A stretch of 64,000 nt of DNA from CAMLFJ01 sp035524955 (GTDB taxonomy: Bacteria > Methylomirabilota > Methylomirabilia > Rokubacteriales > CSP1-6): the NCBI GenBank assembly GCA_035524955.1, contig DATLFG010000107.1, forward strand, positions 1 through 64,000. Direction: 5' to 3'. A program made the translations under genes and the position numbers. Shown here in pieces: positions 53,704 to 60,382 of this stretch. How positions within the stretch are numbered: position 1 is the first letter of the stretch; every line of letters begins with the position of its first letter. Under the pieces are notes generated by a model. That model was not told the origin of the DNA, searched no databases, and saw nothing but the letters and a program-made list of their open reading frames with translations.

Positions 53704-54437
53704 GTTCGGCCGAGATTGTGGCGACGGTTCTCCGCGAAGGCCTCCGGCTGCGGTGGGAGATCGGCCAGCACATAGCGCACGAACTCGGCCTTGGATGGGA
53801 GCTGCAGCGCCGGGTTGAAGCGCCGCTCGAAGCCGATGGTGGAGCCGGGCTTGCCGCTCAGCCCCTTGCCACAGGCGGAGCCCCCGAAGTGGGCCGGGAA
53901 CACCTCGATGTGGTCCGGGAGCTTGAGCAGCGTGCCGTGGATGCTGTCGTAGAGCTGCTCGGCGAGCGCCGCTTCCGCGCCCTCGCCGAGCAGATCGGGC
54001 CGGCCCACGCCGCCCGCGAAGAGCGTATCGCCGGTGAGCACGAACCAGGGCTCGGGCCCTCGGGTCCGGTCGGTGACCAGGAGCGATACGCCGTCCGGGG
54101 TATGCCCCGGCGTGTGCAGGACGGTGACCCGGACGTTGCCGAGGTCGTGCTCCTCTCCGTCCTGGAGGCCCACGTGGGCGAACTCGACCGGGGCCGACGC
54201 GTGGACGAGCACGGGCGCGCCGGTCGCCGTCGCGAGACGGCCCGCGCCGGAGGCGTGGTCCGCCTGGACATGCGTCTCGAAGATGTGCGTGATCCGCATG
54301 TTCTTCTGGGCGGCCGCCTCGACATAGGGCTCGATGTCCTGCTGTGGATCCACCACAGCGCAGCTGGCTGCGCCCCCTCAGCCGAAGAGATAGCTGGCGC
54401 AGCCGCTCTTGGGTGTCAGAAATTGCCGGAAGATCAT
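53700..54437 (-). CDS. MBL-fold selenoprotein, persulfide-dioxygenase-like (in-frame UGA = Sec20)
   Basis: ATG 54437 (GGAG just upstream) opens MIFRQFLTPKSGCASYLFG, then TGA (54380-54378), then GGAASCAVVDPQQDIEPYVE in the same frame. This is the first beta strand of an MBL fold, where I recall Cys in homologues (YLFGC). The rest is intact: ETHVQADHASG (HxQxDH, with Gln replacing the middle His), HTPGHTPDGVSLL, LTGDTLFAGGVGRPDL and the FPAHFGGSACGKG His ligand. Total 245 residues. A textbook SECIS-like hairpin follows. A caller would start at the Met at 54356 and lose the first strand. Glyoxalase II/ETHE1-like thiol chemistry is inferred. Confidence 0.9.
54341..54359 (-). promoter_or_regulatory. 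SECIS element of the MBL gene
   Basis: GCTGTGG pairs perfectly with CCACAGC (7 bp) around the loop TGGAT; the loop starts 25 nt after the UGA and contains the GG favoured in bacterial SECIS loops. A second stem (GCGCAG/CTGCGC) lies between it and the UGA. Confidence 0.8.
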
Positions 54438-54520
54438 GGGGCTCTCCTTCTTGCCCGGCGTGGGCAGCGTTAGTTCCTCCTGGATACCCCCCGGCCCCGA
54501 TAAGCTCCAATACAGTTTTC

Positions 54521-54544
54521 TTACCGGAGTAATCGGTCTAGGCT
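54521..54544 (+). promoter_or_regulatory. Probable LysR operator and leaderless -10
   Basis: TTAC-N4-GTAA (54521-54532) in the divergent 113-base gap fits the T-N11-A LysR pattern. TAGGCT (54539-54544) lies six bases before the lysR ATG, so this mRNA may be leaderless. Confidence 0.45.
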
Positions 54545-54550
54545 TATGGC

Positions 54551-55453
54551 ATGACGCTCCGGCAGCTCGAGGTGTTCCTCGCCATCGCCCGCGCGCACAG
54601 TTACCGGCAGGCCGCGGAGGCCCTCCACACGAGCCAGCCCGGGCTGTCCCAGCACGTACAGGAGCTGGAAGGGGAGCTCGGCGTTCGCCTGTTCGATCGC
54701 CTCAGCCGCGGGGTGGTCTTGACGGAGGCCGGGCGGCTCCTGGAGGAGCGCGCGCAGCGGGTGTTCGCGACGCTGACCGACGTTCGCGAGGTCCTGGGAG
54801 AGCTCCAGGGACTCCAGCGCGGGTCGCTTCTGGTCGGCGCGAGCACCACGCCGGGGATCTACGTGCTGCCCGCCGTCATCGGCGAGTTCCGGCGGCGACA
54901 CCCGGGGATCGACCTGCGGCTGCGGATCGCCAACTCGCGGGTGATCGAGGAGGCGATCCGCGCCCACGAGGTCGACCTGGGCGTGGTGGGCGGCCACGGG
55001 CTCGCGCCCGGAGAGGAGTGCCTGACCGCGGGCCTCGTGGACGAGTTGGTCCTGATCGTGGGATCGAGGCACCGGTGGGCCCGGCGTCGCGAGATCGCCC
55101 CCGCCGATCTCGCGACGGAGCCGCTCCTGGTTCGCGAGGAAGGGTCGGCGACCCGAGGTGTCACCGAACGAGCACTCGAGCAGGCCGGGATCGGCTGGCG
55201 CGCCTCGATGGAGCTCAACCACACCGAGGCCATCAAGCAGGCGGTCATGGCCGGACTGGGTGTCGCCTTCGTCTCGGTACACGCCGTACGGGGCGAGGTG
55301 ACCAGCCGTCGCCTGGCGACGCTCCGCCTGCGGGGACTCCGGATCCAGCGACACTTCCACGTGATCCACAGCGAGGCGCGCACGCTGTCGGTCGGAGCTC
55401 GCGCATTCGTGGCCCTCCTCTCGCGACGGGCGGAGAGGGGGCGACCTCGGTAG
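54551..55453 (+). CDS. LysR-family transcriptional regulator
   Basis: A 300-residue LTTR. The N-terminal winged helix is clear (LRQLEVFLAIARAHSYRQAA, then LHTSQPGLSQHVQELEGELG), followed by a two-lobed effector domain from about residue 90 (GSLLVGASTTPGIYVLP). It is divergent from the MBL selenoprotein-MFS operon and probably controls it. The resemblance to CysB/CbbR-type regulators is general only. Confidence 0.92.
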   Translation: MTLRQLEVFLAIARAHSYRQAAEALHTSQPGLSQHVQELEGELGVRLFDRLSRGVVLTEAGRLLEERAQRVFATLTDVREVLGELQGLQRGSLLVGASTTPGIYVLPAVIGEFRRRHPGIDLRLRIANSRVIEEAIRAHEVDLGVVGGHGLAPGEECLTAGLVDELVLIVGSRHRWARRREIAPADLATEPLLVREEGSATRGVTERALEQAGIGWRASMELNHTEAIKQAVMAGLGVAFVSVHAVRGEVTSRRLATLRLRGLRIQRHFHVIHSEARTLSVGARAFVALLSRRAERGRPR

Positions 55454-55483
55454 CTGGAACGCCCCAGAGCGAGCCCTGGAAGG

Positions 55484-56092
55484 TCAGGCCGGCTCGGCCG
55501 GCTCCACGAGCCCGCCCGGGTCGCGCCGGTAAACGCCGCGCTCGGTCACGATCCAGTCCATCGGGATATCCCAGGCCTGGGGCCGGATGGTCGGCATCCG
55601 GCCCTGCTCGTAGCCGACGCCGATGGCGATCGGCCGCTTCGGCAGGCTCGCCAGCGTCCGGTCGAAGAAGCCGCCCCCGTAACCCAAGCGGTGGCCGGCT
55701 TCGTCCCAGCCGTTCAGCGGGACCAGCACGACGGTGGGCACGACGGGGTCGGAGCTCGCCGGATAGGGGATTCCGAGCGGCCCCGCGGCGAGGGATACGC
55801 CGGGATGCCACTCGCGGAAGGCGAGCGGCTGCCCCGGCGCGACGACCACCGGCAGCGCCGTCACCGCGCCGCGCTCCCGCAGCGTGTGGGTCAGGGGGCG
55901 CGCGTCGTATTCTCCCCGCATCGGCCAGCAGAAGGCGAGCTTGGCGACGGCGAGGCCGGGGAACGAGCGCTCGAGATGCGCGTCGATGCGCTGGCGGAAG
56001 CGCTCGAGGGTCGCCGGGGCGAGGCGCTCGCGCTCGCCGATCAGCCGCTGGCGCTCGGCAGCTCTCCAGGTCGCGAGCTCGTCGCACGTCAT
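55484..56092 (-). CDS. 5-formyltetrahydrofolate cyclo-ligase
   Basis: A 202-residue 5-FTHF cyclo-ligase (MTHFS), which returns 5-formyl-THF to the methenyl-THF pool with ATP. The ATP/folate segment LGYGGGFFDRTLA near residue 143 and VLVPLNGWDEAGHRLG are characteristic; the N-terminal basic helix is also usual. It is transcribed divergently from the alpha/beta hydrolase gene with only 27 bases between the two start codons. Confidence 0.93.
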   Translation of the reverse strand: MTCDELATWRAAERQRLIGERERLAPATLERFRQRIDAHLERSFPGLAVAKLAFCWPMRGEYDARPLTHTLRERGAVTALPVVVAPGQPLAFREWHPGVSLAAGPLGIPYPASSDPVVPTVVLVPLNGWDEAGHRLGYGGGFFDRTLASLPKRPIAIGVGYEQGRMPTIRPQAWDIPMDWIVTERGVYRRDPGGLVEPAEPA

Positions 56093-56105
56093 CTCGGCGT
56101 CATGC

Positions 56106-56113
56106 TATATATA
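56106..56113. promoter_or_regulatory. Symmetric TATATATA shared by two divergent genes
   Basis: The palindromic TATATATA is six bases from the hydrolase ATG on the plus strand and 13 bases from the 5-FTHF cyclo-ligase ATG on the minus strand. It could serve as the -10 in both directions, leaving almost no leader on either mRNA. Confidence 0.5.
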
Positions 56114-56119
56114 CTCCCC

Positions 56120-56848
56120 ATGCCGACCTTCAGACACGCGGACGCCACGATTCACTACGAGGAGTTCGGCCAGGGGTTTCCGATCCTCACGTTCGCGCCG
56201 GCCGGGCTGCAGTCGACGATCGAGGTCTGGAGCCGGCCGGCCGCGCCCATCAACCCCACCACCGAGCTCGCCACGAGGTTCCGGGTGATCGCGATGGACC
56301 AGCGCAACGCGGGCGGCCGGTCCCGCGCCCCGATCACCGCGCGGGACGGCTGGCACACGTACACCGGCGATCACCTCGCGCTGCTCGACCACCTGCGGAT
56401 CGACCGCTGCCATCTCTACGGCCAGTGCATCGGCGGATCGTTCATCCTGAGCCTGCTGAAGGCCCAGCCCGATCGCGTGGCCGCCGCGGTGCTGGCTCAG
56501 CCGATCGGGCGCGTGGGGCCGATGCCCGCCGGCCGCCCCCCGAGATTCCAGGCGTGGGCGGAGTCCCTCACGGATCACCGAGAGGCCACCCCGGAGGTCC
56601 TGGACGCCTTCTACCGGAACCTGTACGAGCCCGGCTTCGTCTACTCCGTGGACCGCGCCTTCGTGGCCGCCTGCGCGACGCCCTGTGTGGTCCTCGCGGG
56701 CAACGACGAGGCGCACCCGTTGCCGATCTCCGAGGAGGTGGCGAGGCTGCTGCCGCGCTGCGAGTTCATGCCGGAATGGAAGACGGGCGCGGCCCTGACC
56801 GCCGCGAGGGCGCGGGTCGGGGAGTTCCTGTCGAAGCACACCCCCTGA
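56120..56848 (+). CDS. Alpha/beta hydrolase with Cys nucleophile
   Basis: A 242-residue alpha/beta hydrolase. The oxyanion region FAPAGLQ is near residue 30 and MDQRNAGGR near 61. The nucleophile elbow reads YGQCIGGSF with Cys103 in place of Ser, as in dienelactone hydrolases. A catalytic Asp is likely in AGNDEAHPL. The start ATG 56120 lies just after a TATATATA; an upstream ATG at 56102 would add six hydrophobic residues. Substrate unknown. The EthD-like gene follows after ten bases. Confidence 0.82.
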   Translation: MPTFRHADATIHYEEFGQGFPILTFAPAGLQSTIEVWSRPAAPINPTTELATRFRVIAMDQRNAGGRSRAPITARDGWHTYTGDHLALLDHLRIDRCHLYGQCIGGSFILSLLKAQPDRVAAAVLAQPIGRVGPMPAGRPPRFQAWAESLTDHREATPEVLDAFYRNLYEPGFVYSVDRAFVAACATPCVVLAGNDEAHPLPISEEVARLLPRCEFMPEWKTGAALTAARARVGEFLSKHTP

Positions 56849-56858
56849 GGGGACGACC

Positions 56859-57191
56859 ATGCTCGAGTTCCCGAAGTGCCTGCTGATCGTGACCGCCGAG
56901 GTCGACCACGAAGTCGAGGCCGAGTGGAATCGCTGGTACGACACGGTTCACCTACCCGACGCGCTCAAGTGCCCGGGCGTGCTGCGCGGCCGGCGCTACG
57001 TGTCGGTCGGCGACATATCGGAGACCGCGGGCGGCAGGACGGAGAGGACCGCCAGGCGGATCTACACGACCGTCTACGAGCTCGACAGCCCGCACGCCAC
57101 GACGACGCCCGAGTTCCAGGCCATGCGCGGCTGGTACCAGTTCGCCCCCTACGTCCGCTCGCGAACGCAGACCATCGTGCCGGTCGGCTAG
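56859..57191 (+). CDS. EthD-like dimeric alpha/beta-barrel protein
   Basis: A 110-residue ferredoxin-fold protein of the dimeric alpha/beta-barrel/EthD-like kind. The family look is in EWNRWYDTVHLPDALKCPGV near residue 28 and RGRRYVSV. Related proteins are small oxygenases or isomerases, or stabilise a partner enzyme. It forms a pair with the upstream Cys-nucleophile hydrolase. Confidence 0.72.
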   Translation: MLEFPKCLLIVTAEVDHEVEAEWNRWYDTVHLPDALKCPGVLRGRRYVSVGDISETAGGRTERTARRIYTTVYELDSPHATTTPEFQAMRGWYQFAPYVRSRTQTIVPVG

Positions 57192-57234
57192 TCTAACCTC
57201 GGACACGGCAGTGCTGTGCCGGGAGAGGGGAGCC

Positions 57235-57252
57235 ACGTTCCCGCGGGAACGT
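57235..57252. promoter_or_regulatory. 18-bp perfect palindrome
   Basis: ACGTTCCCGCGGGAACGT is a perfect 18-bp palindrome in the convergent gap between the EthD-like gene and the encapsulin gene. A smaller hairpin (CGGCA-N6-TGCCG) precedes it near 57206-57221. It may be part of a bidirectional terminator or a protein-binding site. Confidence 0.4.
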
Positions 57253-57310
57253 CGCAGCGGCTGGCGTGCGATGCGAGCCGGCTGATGAAGCGGGCTCGAT
57301 CCTGGCCTGA

Positions 57311-58141
57311 TCAGCCCTTCCGGGAGCCCTTGCCGTCCTTGTGGACCAGCGCCACCGCGGCCTCGGGGGTGAGAACGCGGAAGGCCATGGTCTCGACCAG
57401 GTAGAGCCGCACCGCCTTGTCGGTGTGACTCTGGTAGGCGATGGACAGATCCCGGCCGATGGTCAGCTCGAAGTCGCCCCCGCGAAGGCTCAGCACCACC
57501 GCGCCCTTGACCGCGGGCGCCCACACGAGCGGGCCGTCCACCAGCTTGCGGACGACGTTGAGGACCGGGTAGCCGCCGTCCCCCACCGCCTGGGTGAGGC
57601 CGGTGTAGTAGCGCGGCCCCATGGCGATGGCGTAGGGCCCGTCCACGCCGGCCAGGCGCAGGAGCCGGGTCGCCTCCGCGATGCTGTGGGGATACTCCTG
57701 GTAGTCGTCGGGGATCGGGAGCATGGGATGGGAAGAGGCCTGGTCGATGCCCTTGATGCCGCCGGCCGCGTACCCGTGGAAGATCGCGGTGTCCTCGGCG
57801 TGGGCGATTCGGGTCGCGGCGTCGATCAGGGGCTGGAGCTCCGGGTCCTCCGCTCCGCGCTCGACCGCGTCCATCTCCTCGCGCGAGAGGTCGAAGTACG
57901 AGCGCAGCTCGACCAGGGGCAGCACCTGGCGGCGCGAGGCCTCGATGTCGGCGGCCGGCGCGGCGCTCAACGGCTCCCGGCGCCCCGTGTTCACGGCCGC
58001 GGCCGTCGGGCCAAGCGGACCGTCGAAGTCCACGAGCTTGCGCCCGGCGAGCTTCAGCTTGAGGACGCGGCCGGCCTCGGCGTCGATCTCCTTCCATGCC
58101 GCGGTCGAGATGGGGGCGAGCTCGCGTTTCAGGTTGTTCAC
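57311..58141 (-). CDS. Encapsulin shell protein (family 1)
   Basis: A 276-residue HK97-fold nanocompartment shell protein. Typical segments are the N-terminal LKRELAPISTAAWKEIDAEA and RKLVDFDGPLG, then PLVELRSYFDLSREEMD near residue 90, AIFHGYAAGGIKGI, and the C-terminal VETMAFRVLTPEAAVAL. The start GTG at 58141 overlaps the encapsulated-ferritin stop (GTGA), so shell and cargo are translationally coupled. Length matches T=1 shells such as those of Thermotoga or Rhodospirillum. Confidence 0.95.
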   Translation of the reverse strand: MNNLKRELAPISTAAWKEIDAEAGRVLKLKLAGRKLVDFDGPLGPTAAAVNTGRREPLSAAPAADIEASRRQVLPLVELRSYFDLSREEMDAVERGAEDPELQPLIDAATRIAHAEDTAIFHGYAAGGIKGIDQASSHPMLPIPDDYQEYPHSIAEATRLLRLAGVDGPYAIAMGPRYYTGLTQAVGDGGYPVLNVVRKLVDGPLVWAPAVKGAVVLSLRGGDFELTIGRDLSIAYQSHTDKAVRLYLVETMAFRVLTPEAAVALVHKDGKGSRKG

Positions 58142-58521
58142 AGCCCCTGGCCCCCCTTCAGGCTGCCGATGCCGAGCGAGCCTCCGCCCGCCGGGTCGGC
58201 ACCTTCCTCGCCCCCGCCCGCCCCGGCCTGCTCCCGCGCGATGAGCGAGCCGCTCGTGAACAGGTACTCCTTGAGGTGCGCGTCCATGGTGGCGTCGCGC
58301 CGCCGGTACCACTCGAGCAGCATGGCGAAGTGCTCCTTCTCCTCGTCGCGGTTGTGGGCCAGGATGGCCTTCAGGTCCTGGTCGGTCGCCGCGTCGACGC
58401 GCTGATCGTACCAGTCGGCCGCCTCCAGCTCTTCCTGCATGGAGGTGAGCGCCCGGTGGTTGTCCAGGGTCTCCGGCCGTAGCTTGCTCTCCGACTCGTG
58501 ATATCCCGCCGAGTTCGCCAT
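58138..58521 (-). CDS. Encapsulated ferritin-like cargo protein
   Basis: A 127-residue EncFtn protein: a two-helix ferritin-like subunit that becomes active as a ring inside the capsid. The iron-binding block QEELEAADWYDQRVDAATD, then HNRDEEKEHFAMLLEW, keeps the Glu/Glu/His set; counted from the GTG at 58524 they fall at Glu32, Glu62 and His65, as in the Rhodospirillum protein. The C-terminal tail GSLGIGSLKGG is the encapsulin-targeting peptide. GGAG lies six bases before the ATG at 58521, so the ATG is the preferred start. Iron storage and detoxification are the known role. Confidence 0.95.
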   Translation of the reverse strand: MANSAGYHESESKLRPETLDNHRALTSMQEELEAADWYDQRVDAATDQDLKAILAHNRDEEKEHFAMLLEWYRRRDATMDAHLKEYLFTSGSLIAREQAGAGGGEEGADPAGGGSLGIGSLKGGQGL

Positions 58522-58577
58522 CACCGCTCCTCGTGAAAGGGTGTCGCCACGCCACGTGGGCGCCGGCCGAGCCAGGC

Positions 58578-58606
58578 CACGATACCCCAGCGTCTGCAGC
58601 GCTTCA
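58578..58606 (-). promoter_or_regulatory. Promoter of the EncFtn-encapsulin operon
   Basis: On the minus strand TTGAAG (58606-58601), 17 bases, TATCGT (58583-58578). The predicted leader is about 50 nt with GGAG before the ATG. No obvious iron (Fur) box was seen. Confidence 0.6.
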
Positions 58607-58621
58607 ACCTCGCCGGTGCCC

Positions 58622-58834
58622 TTACTGTGTCAGAAGAAAGGGCGGCCGGCCAGAGCGGCGCCTCGTAGAATTTGGTTGAAACGGACCGGCGTCTAGGGCA
58701 AACTTTTCCCATATCTGGTATCTGACGTTCGCTTCCCGGTGGACGGTCGGAGTATCGGAGTAGTTGACGATGACGAGATCGCCGAAGGCCGATGTAGACC
58801 ACATGTTCCAGCACCAGAGGAGCGCCACGTTCAT
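58622..58834 (-). CDS. Hypothetical 70-residue protein or gene remnant
   Basis: ATG 58834 opens a frame with protein-like composition (NVALLWCWNMWSTSAFGDLV, then YSDTPTVHREANVRYQIWEK) and lower GC than its neighbours, ending in a TAA after an Arg/Pro-rich end. Trp and Tyr content argues that it derives from a real gene, but no family is recognised and the end may be frameshifted. It lies in the divergent gap between EncFtn and the Crp/Fnr gene. Confidence 0.4.
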   Translation of the reverse strand: MNVALLWCWNMWSTSAFGDLVIVNYSDTPTVHREANVRYQIWEKFALDAGPFQPNSTRRRSGRPPFLLTQ

Positions 58835-58911
58835 GTGAATGGCCCGGGGACTGATTTGCGCGGCGACGGGAGGCAAGGCGGCAGCGACCCGAAGTTCGAC
58901 GGAGGGCCGCG

Positions 58912-59565
58912 ATGGGGCGTAAGCAGACGGCGGTATTCGATGCGAAGACGTTCCTGACGAAGGCAGGCACGGGCCGGTCGATCTCCTCGTACCGGAAGAA
59001 CCAGGTGATCTTCGCCCAGGGTGTTCCCGCGGACGCCGTGTTCTACCTCGAGCGAGGCCAGGTCAAGCTGACGGTCGTCTCGGAGAGGGGGAAGGCGGCG
59101 ATCGTGGCCATCCTCGGGCCCGGGGACTTCTTCGGCGAGGGATGTCTCGCCGGCCAGCCGGCGCGCATGGCCACCGCGTCGGCGATGACCGAGGCGGCGG
59201 TCGTGCGCGTCGAGCGGCAGGCCATGCTGCGGCTGCTCCATGAGCGGAGCGTGTTCTCCGAGCGCTTCATGGCGCACCTGCTGGCCCGAAACGTGCGCTT
59301 CGAGGAAGACCTGGTGGATCAGCTCTTCAACTCGAGCGAGAAGCGGCTGGCGCGGGTGCTCTTGCTGCTGGCCCGCTTCGGCAAGGAAGGGGCAACCGAG
59401 CCGGTGGTTCCGAGGGTCAGCCAGGAAGTCCTGGCCGAGATGGTCGGCACCACCCGACCGCGGATCAGCGGGTTCATGAACAAGTTCCGGCGGCTCGGCT
59501 TCATCGAATACAACGGCGGGCTGCACGTGCACAGCTCGCTGCTCAACGTCCTCCTGCATGGGTGA
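58912..59565 (+). CDS. Crp/Fnr-family transcriptional regulator
   Basis: A 217-residue regulator. The cNMP-type beta barrel is at about residues 25-120 (GVPADAVFYLERGQVKLTVVS, then ILGPGDFFGEGCLAGQPARM), followed by a dimer helix and a C-terminal HTH (PRVSQEVLAEMVGTTRPRIS). It lacks the N-terminal Cys cluster of Fnr, so it is not an obvious oxygen sensor. The two Cys-poor termini and the divergence from the encapsulin operon suggest control of that operon, by inference. Confidence 0.9.
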   Translation: MGRKQTAVFDAKTFLTKAGTGRSISSYRKNQVIFAQGVPADAVFYLERGQVKLTVVSERGKAAIVAILGPGDFFGEGCLAGQPARMATASAMTEAAVVRVERQAMLRLLHERSVFSERFMAHLLARNVRFEEDLVDQLFNSSEKRLARVLLLLARFGKEGATEPVVPRVSQEVLAEMVGTTRPRISGFMNKFRRLGFIEYNGGLHVHSSLLNVLLHG

Positions 59566-59581
59566 GGCGCCGGATCCATCG

Positions 59582-59679
59582 CATCAAGGCAGCGATCGAC
59601 GCGGCGTGCTGGAGCGCGACCCGCTCGACCTTGGTGGGATCGATGATCCCGGCCCGCCCAGCAGGAGCTGCTTGGGCAT
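59582..59679 (-). pseudogene. groEL: groEL remnant downstream of groES
   Basis: On the minus strand, 49 bases after groES and with AGAGGAA upstream, ATG 59679 opens MPKQLLLGG, the start of GroEL. The frame then shifts directly into GIIDPTKVERVALQHAASI and AALM, which matches the GroEL C-terminal region. Everything between, roughly 470 residues, is deleted, and the end is lost too. This is a decayed copy, so a working groEL must be encoded elsewhere. Confidence 0.8.
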
Positions 59680-59728
59680 GACGTGTTCCTCTCGTGGGTG
59701 CGAACGATAGGGCCGCGACGGATCAAGA

Positions 59729-60037
59729 TCATCCGAGGATGCCGAGGACGTCCTCCTCCTTCATGATGAGGTACTCCTCGCCGTCGACCGTGACCTCGCT
59801 ACCGGAGTACTTGCCGAAGAGCACCCGATCCCCCGCCTTCACGTCGAGCGGGGTCTTCTTGCCGTCGTCGGAGACCTTGCCCTTGCCGACCGCGATGACC
59901 TTCCCCTCCTGCGGCTTCTCCTTGGCGCTGTCCGGGATGATGATGCCGCTGCGCCGCGCCGGCTCCTCCTCGACCCGCTTGAGCAGGACGCGGTCGTGGA
60001 GCGGGCGCAGGGTCAGCTTCTTTTTTGCGTGAGCCAT
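59729..60037 (-). CDS. groES: Co-chaperonin GroES
   Basis: GroES, 102 residues: LRPLHDRVLLKRVEEEPARR near the N-terminus with the mobile loop RRSGIIIPDSAKEKPQ, then GKVIAVGKGK, GDRVLFGKYSGSEV and YLIMKEEDVLGIL. The ATG at 60037 gives a short Lys-rich extension (AHAKKKL). No CIRCE (TTAGCACTC-N9-GAGTGCTAA) is seen upstream, and the downstream groEL is only a remnant. Whether this copy is still needed is unclear. Confidence 0.95.
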   Translation of the reverse strand: MAHAKKKLTLRPLHDRVLLKRVEEEPARRSGIIIPDSAKEKPQEGKVIAVGKGKVSDDGKKTPLDVKAGDRVLFGKYSGSEVTVDGEEYLIMKEEDVLGILG

Positions 60038-60382
60038 GGTGCGTCTCCCTGTTCCAGGTGTCTGGGCGCGCGGTGTGGTGGGGGCGAGCTGGTTGGCCGC
60101 GAGCGTAGCAGCCGCCCAGAGGGGAGGGTAGTGGACCTTGGTTCCAGAAGACTGTTCCTTTTGAAACATGCCGAGGTGTTCCGTCCGGCACAGACCGAAA
60201 TTATTACCTCGTAGTGTACTGGTCACACGCAGTCTTGGTGGCCGCACCCTGACGCAGGCGGGGGGCACCTGATCGTGCCCTCAAATGGGGCTGGACGAAT
60301 GGGAGGCCCACATGCGCGTCGGCTCGAATCCCACCGCGGCTCGTTCATCGCTCCTCACTTCTCTTCGCCAACGGAGGGAGTC
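60038..60382. other. Divergent intergenic region (groES / sensor kinase)
   Basis: A 345-base gap. It contains an AT-rich patch (AAATTATTA, about 60198-60206), the lowest-GC spot nearby and a plausible promoter area, but no hexamer pair with good spacing on either strand. ACGGAGGGAG just before 60383 is the kinase ribosome binding site. No CIRCE or small gene is seen. Confidence 0.4.

Noticed and set aside
60038..60268. CIRCE element or heat-shock promoter for groES
   Set aside because: Neither TTAGCACTC nor GAGTGCTAA nor a clear sigma-32 hexamer pair is present.
60305..60330. GGCTCGAATCC, similar to a tRNA T-loop
   Set aside because: The flanking bases do not form the T-stem, and no acceptor, D or anticodon stem can be drawn around it. 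A similar GGTTCGAAGCC at 43433 lies inside the methyltransferase gene.
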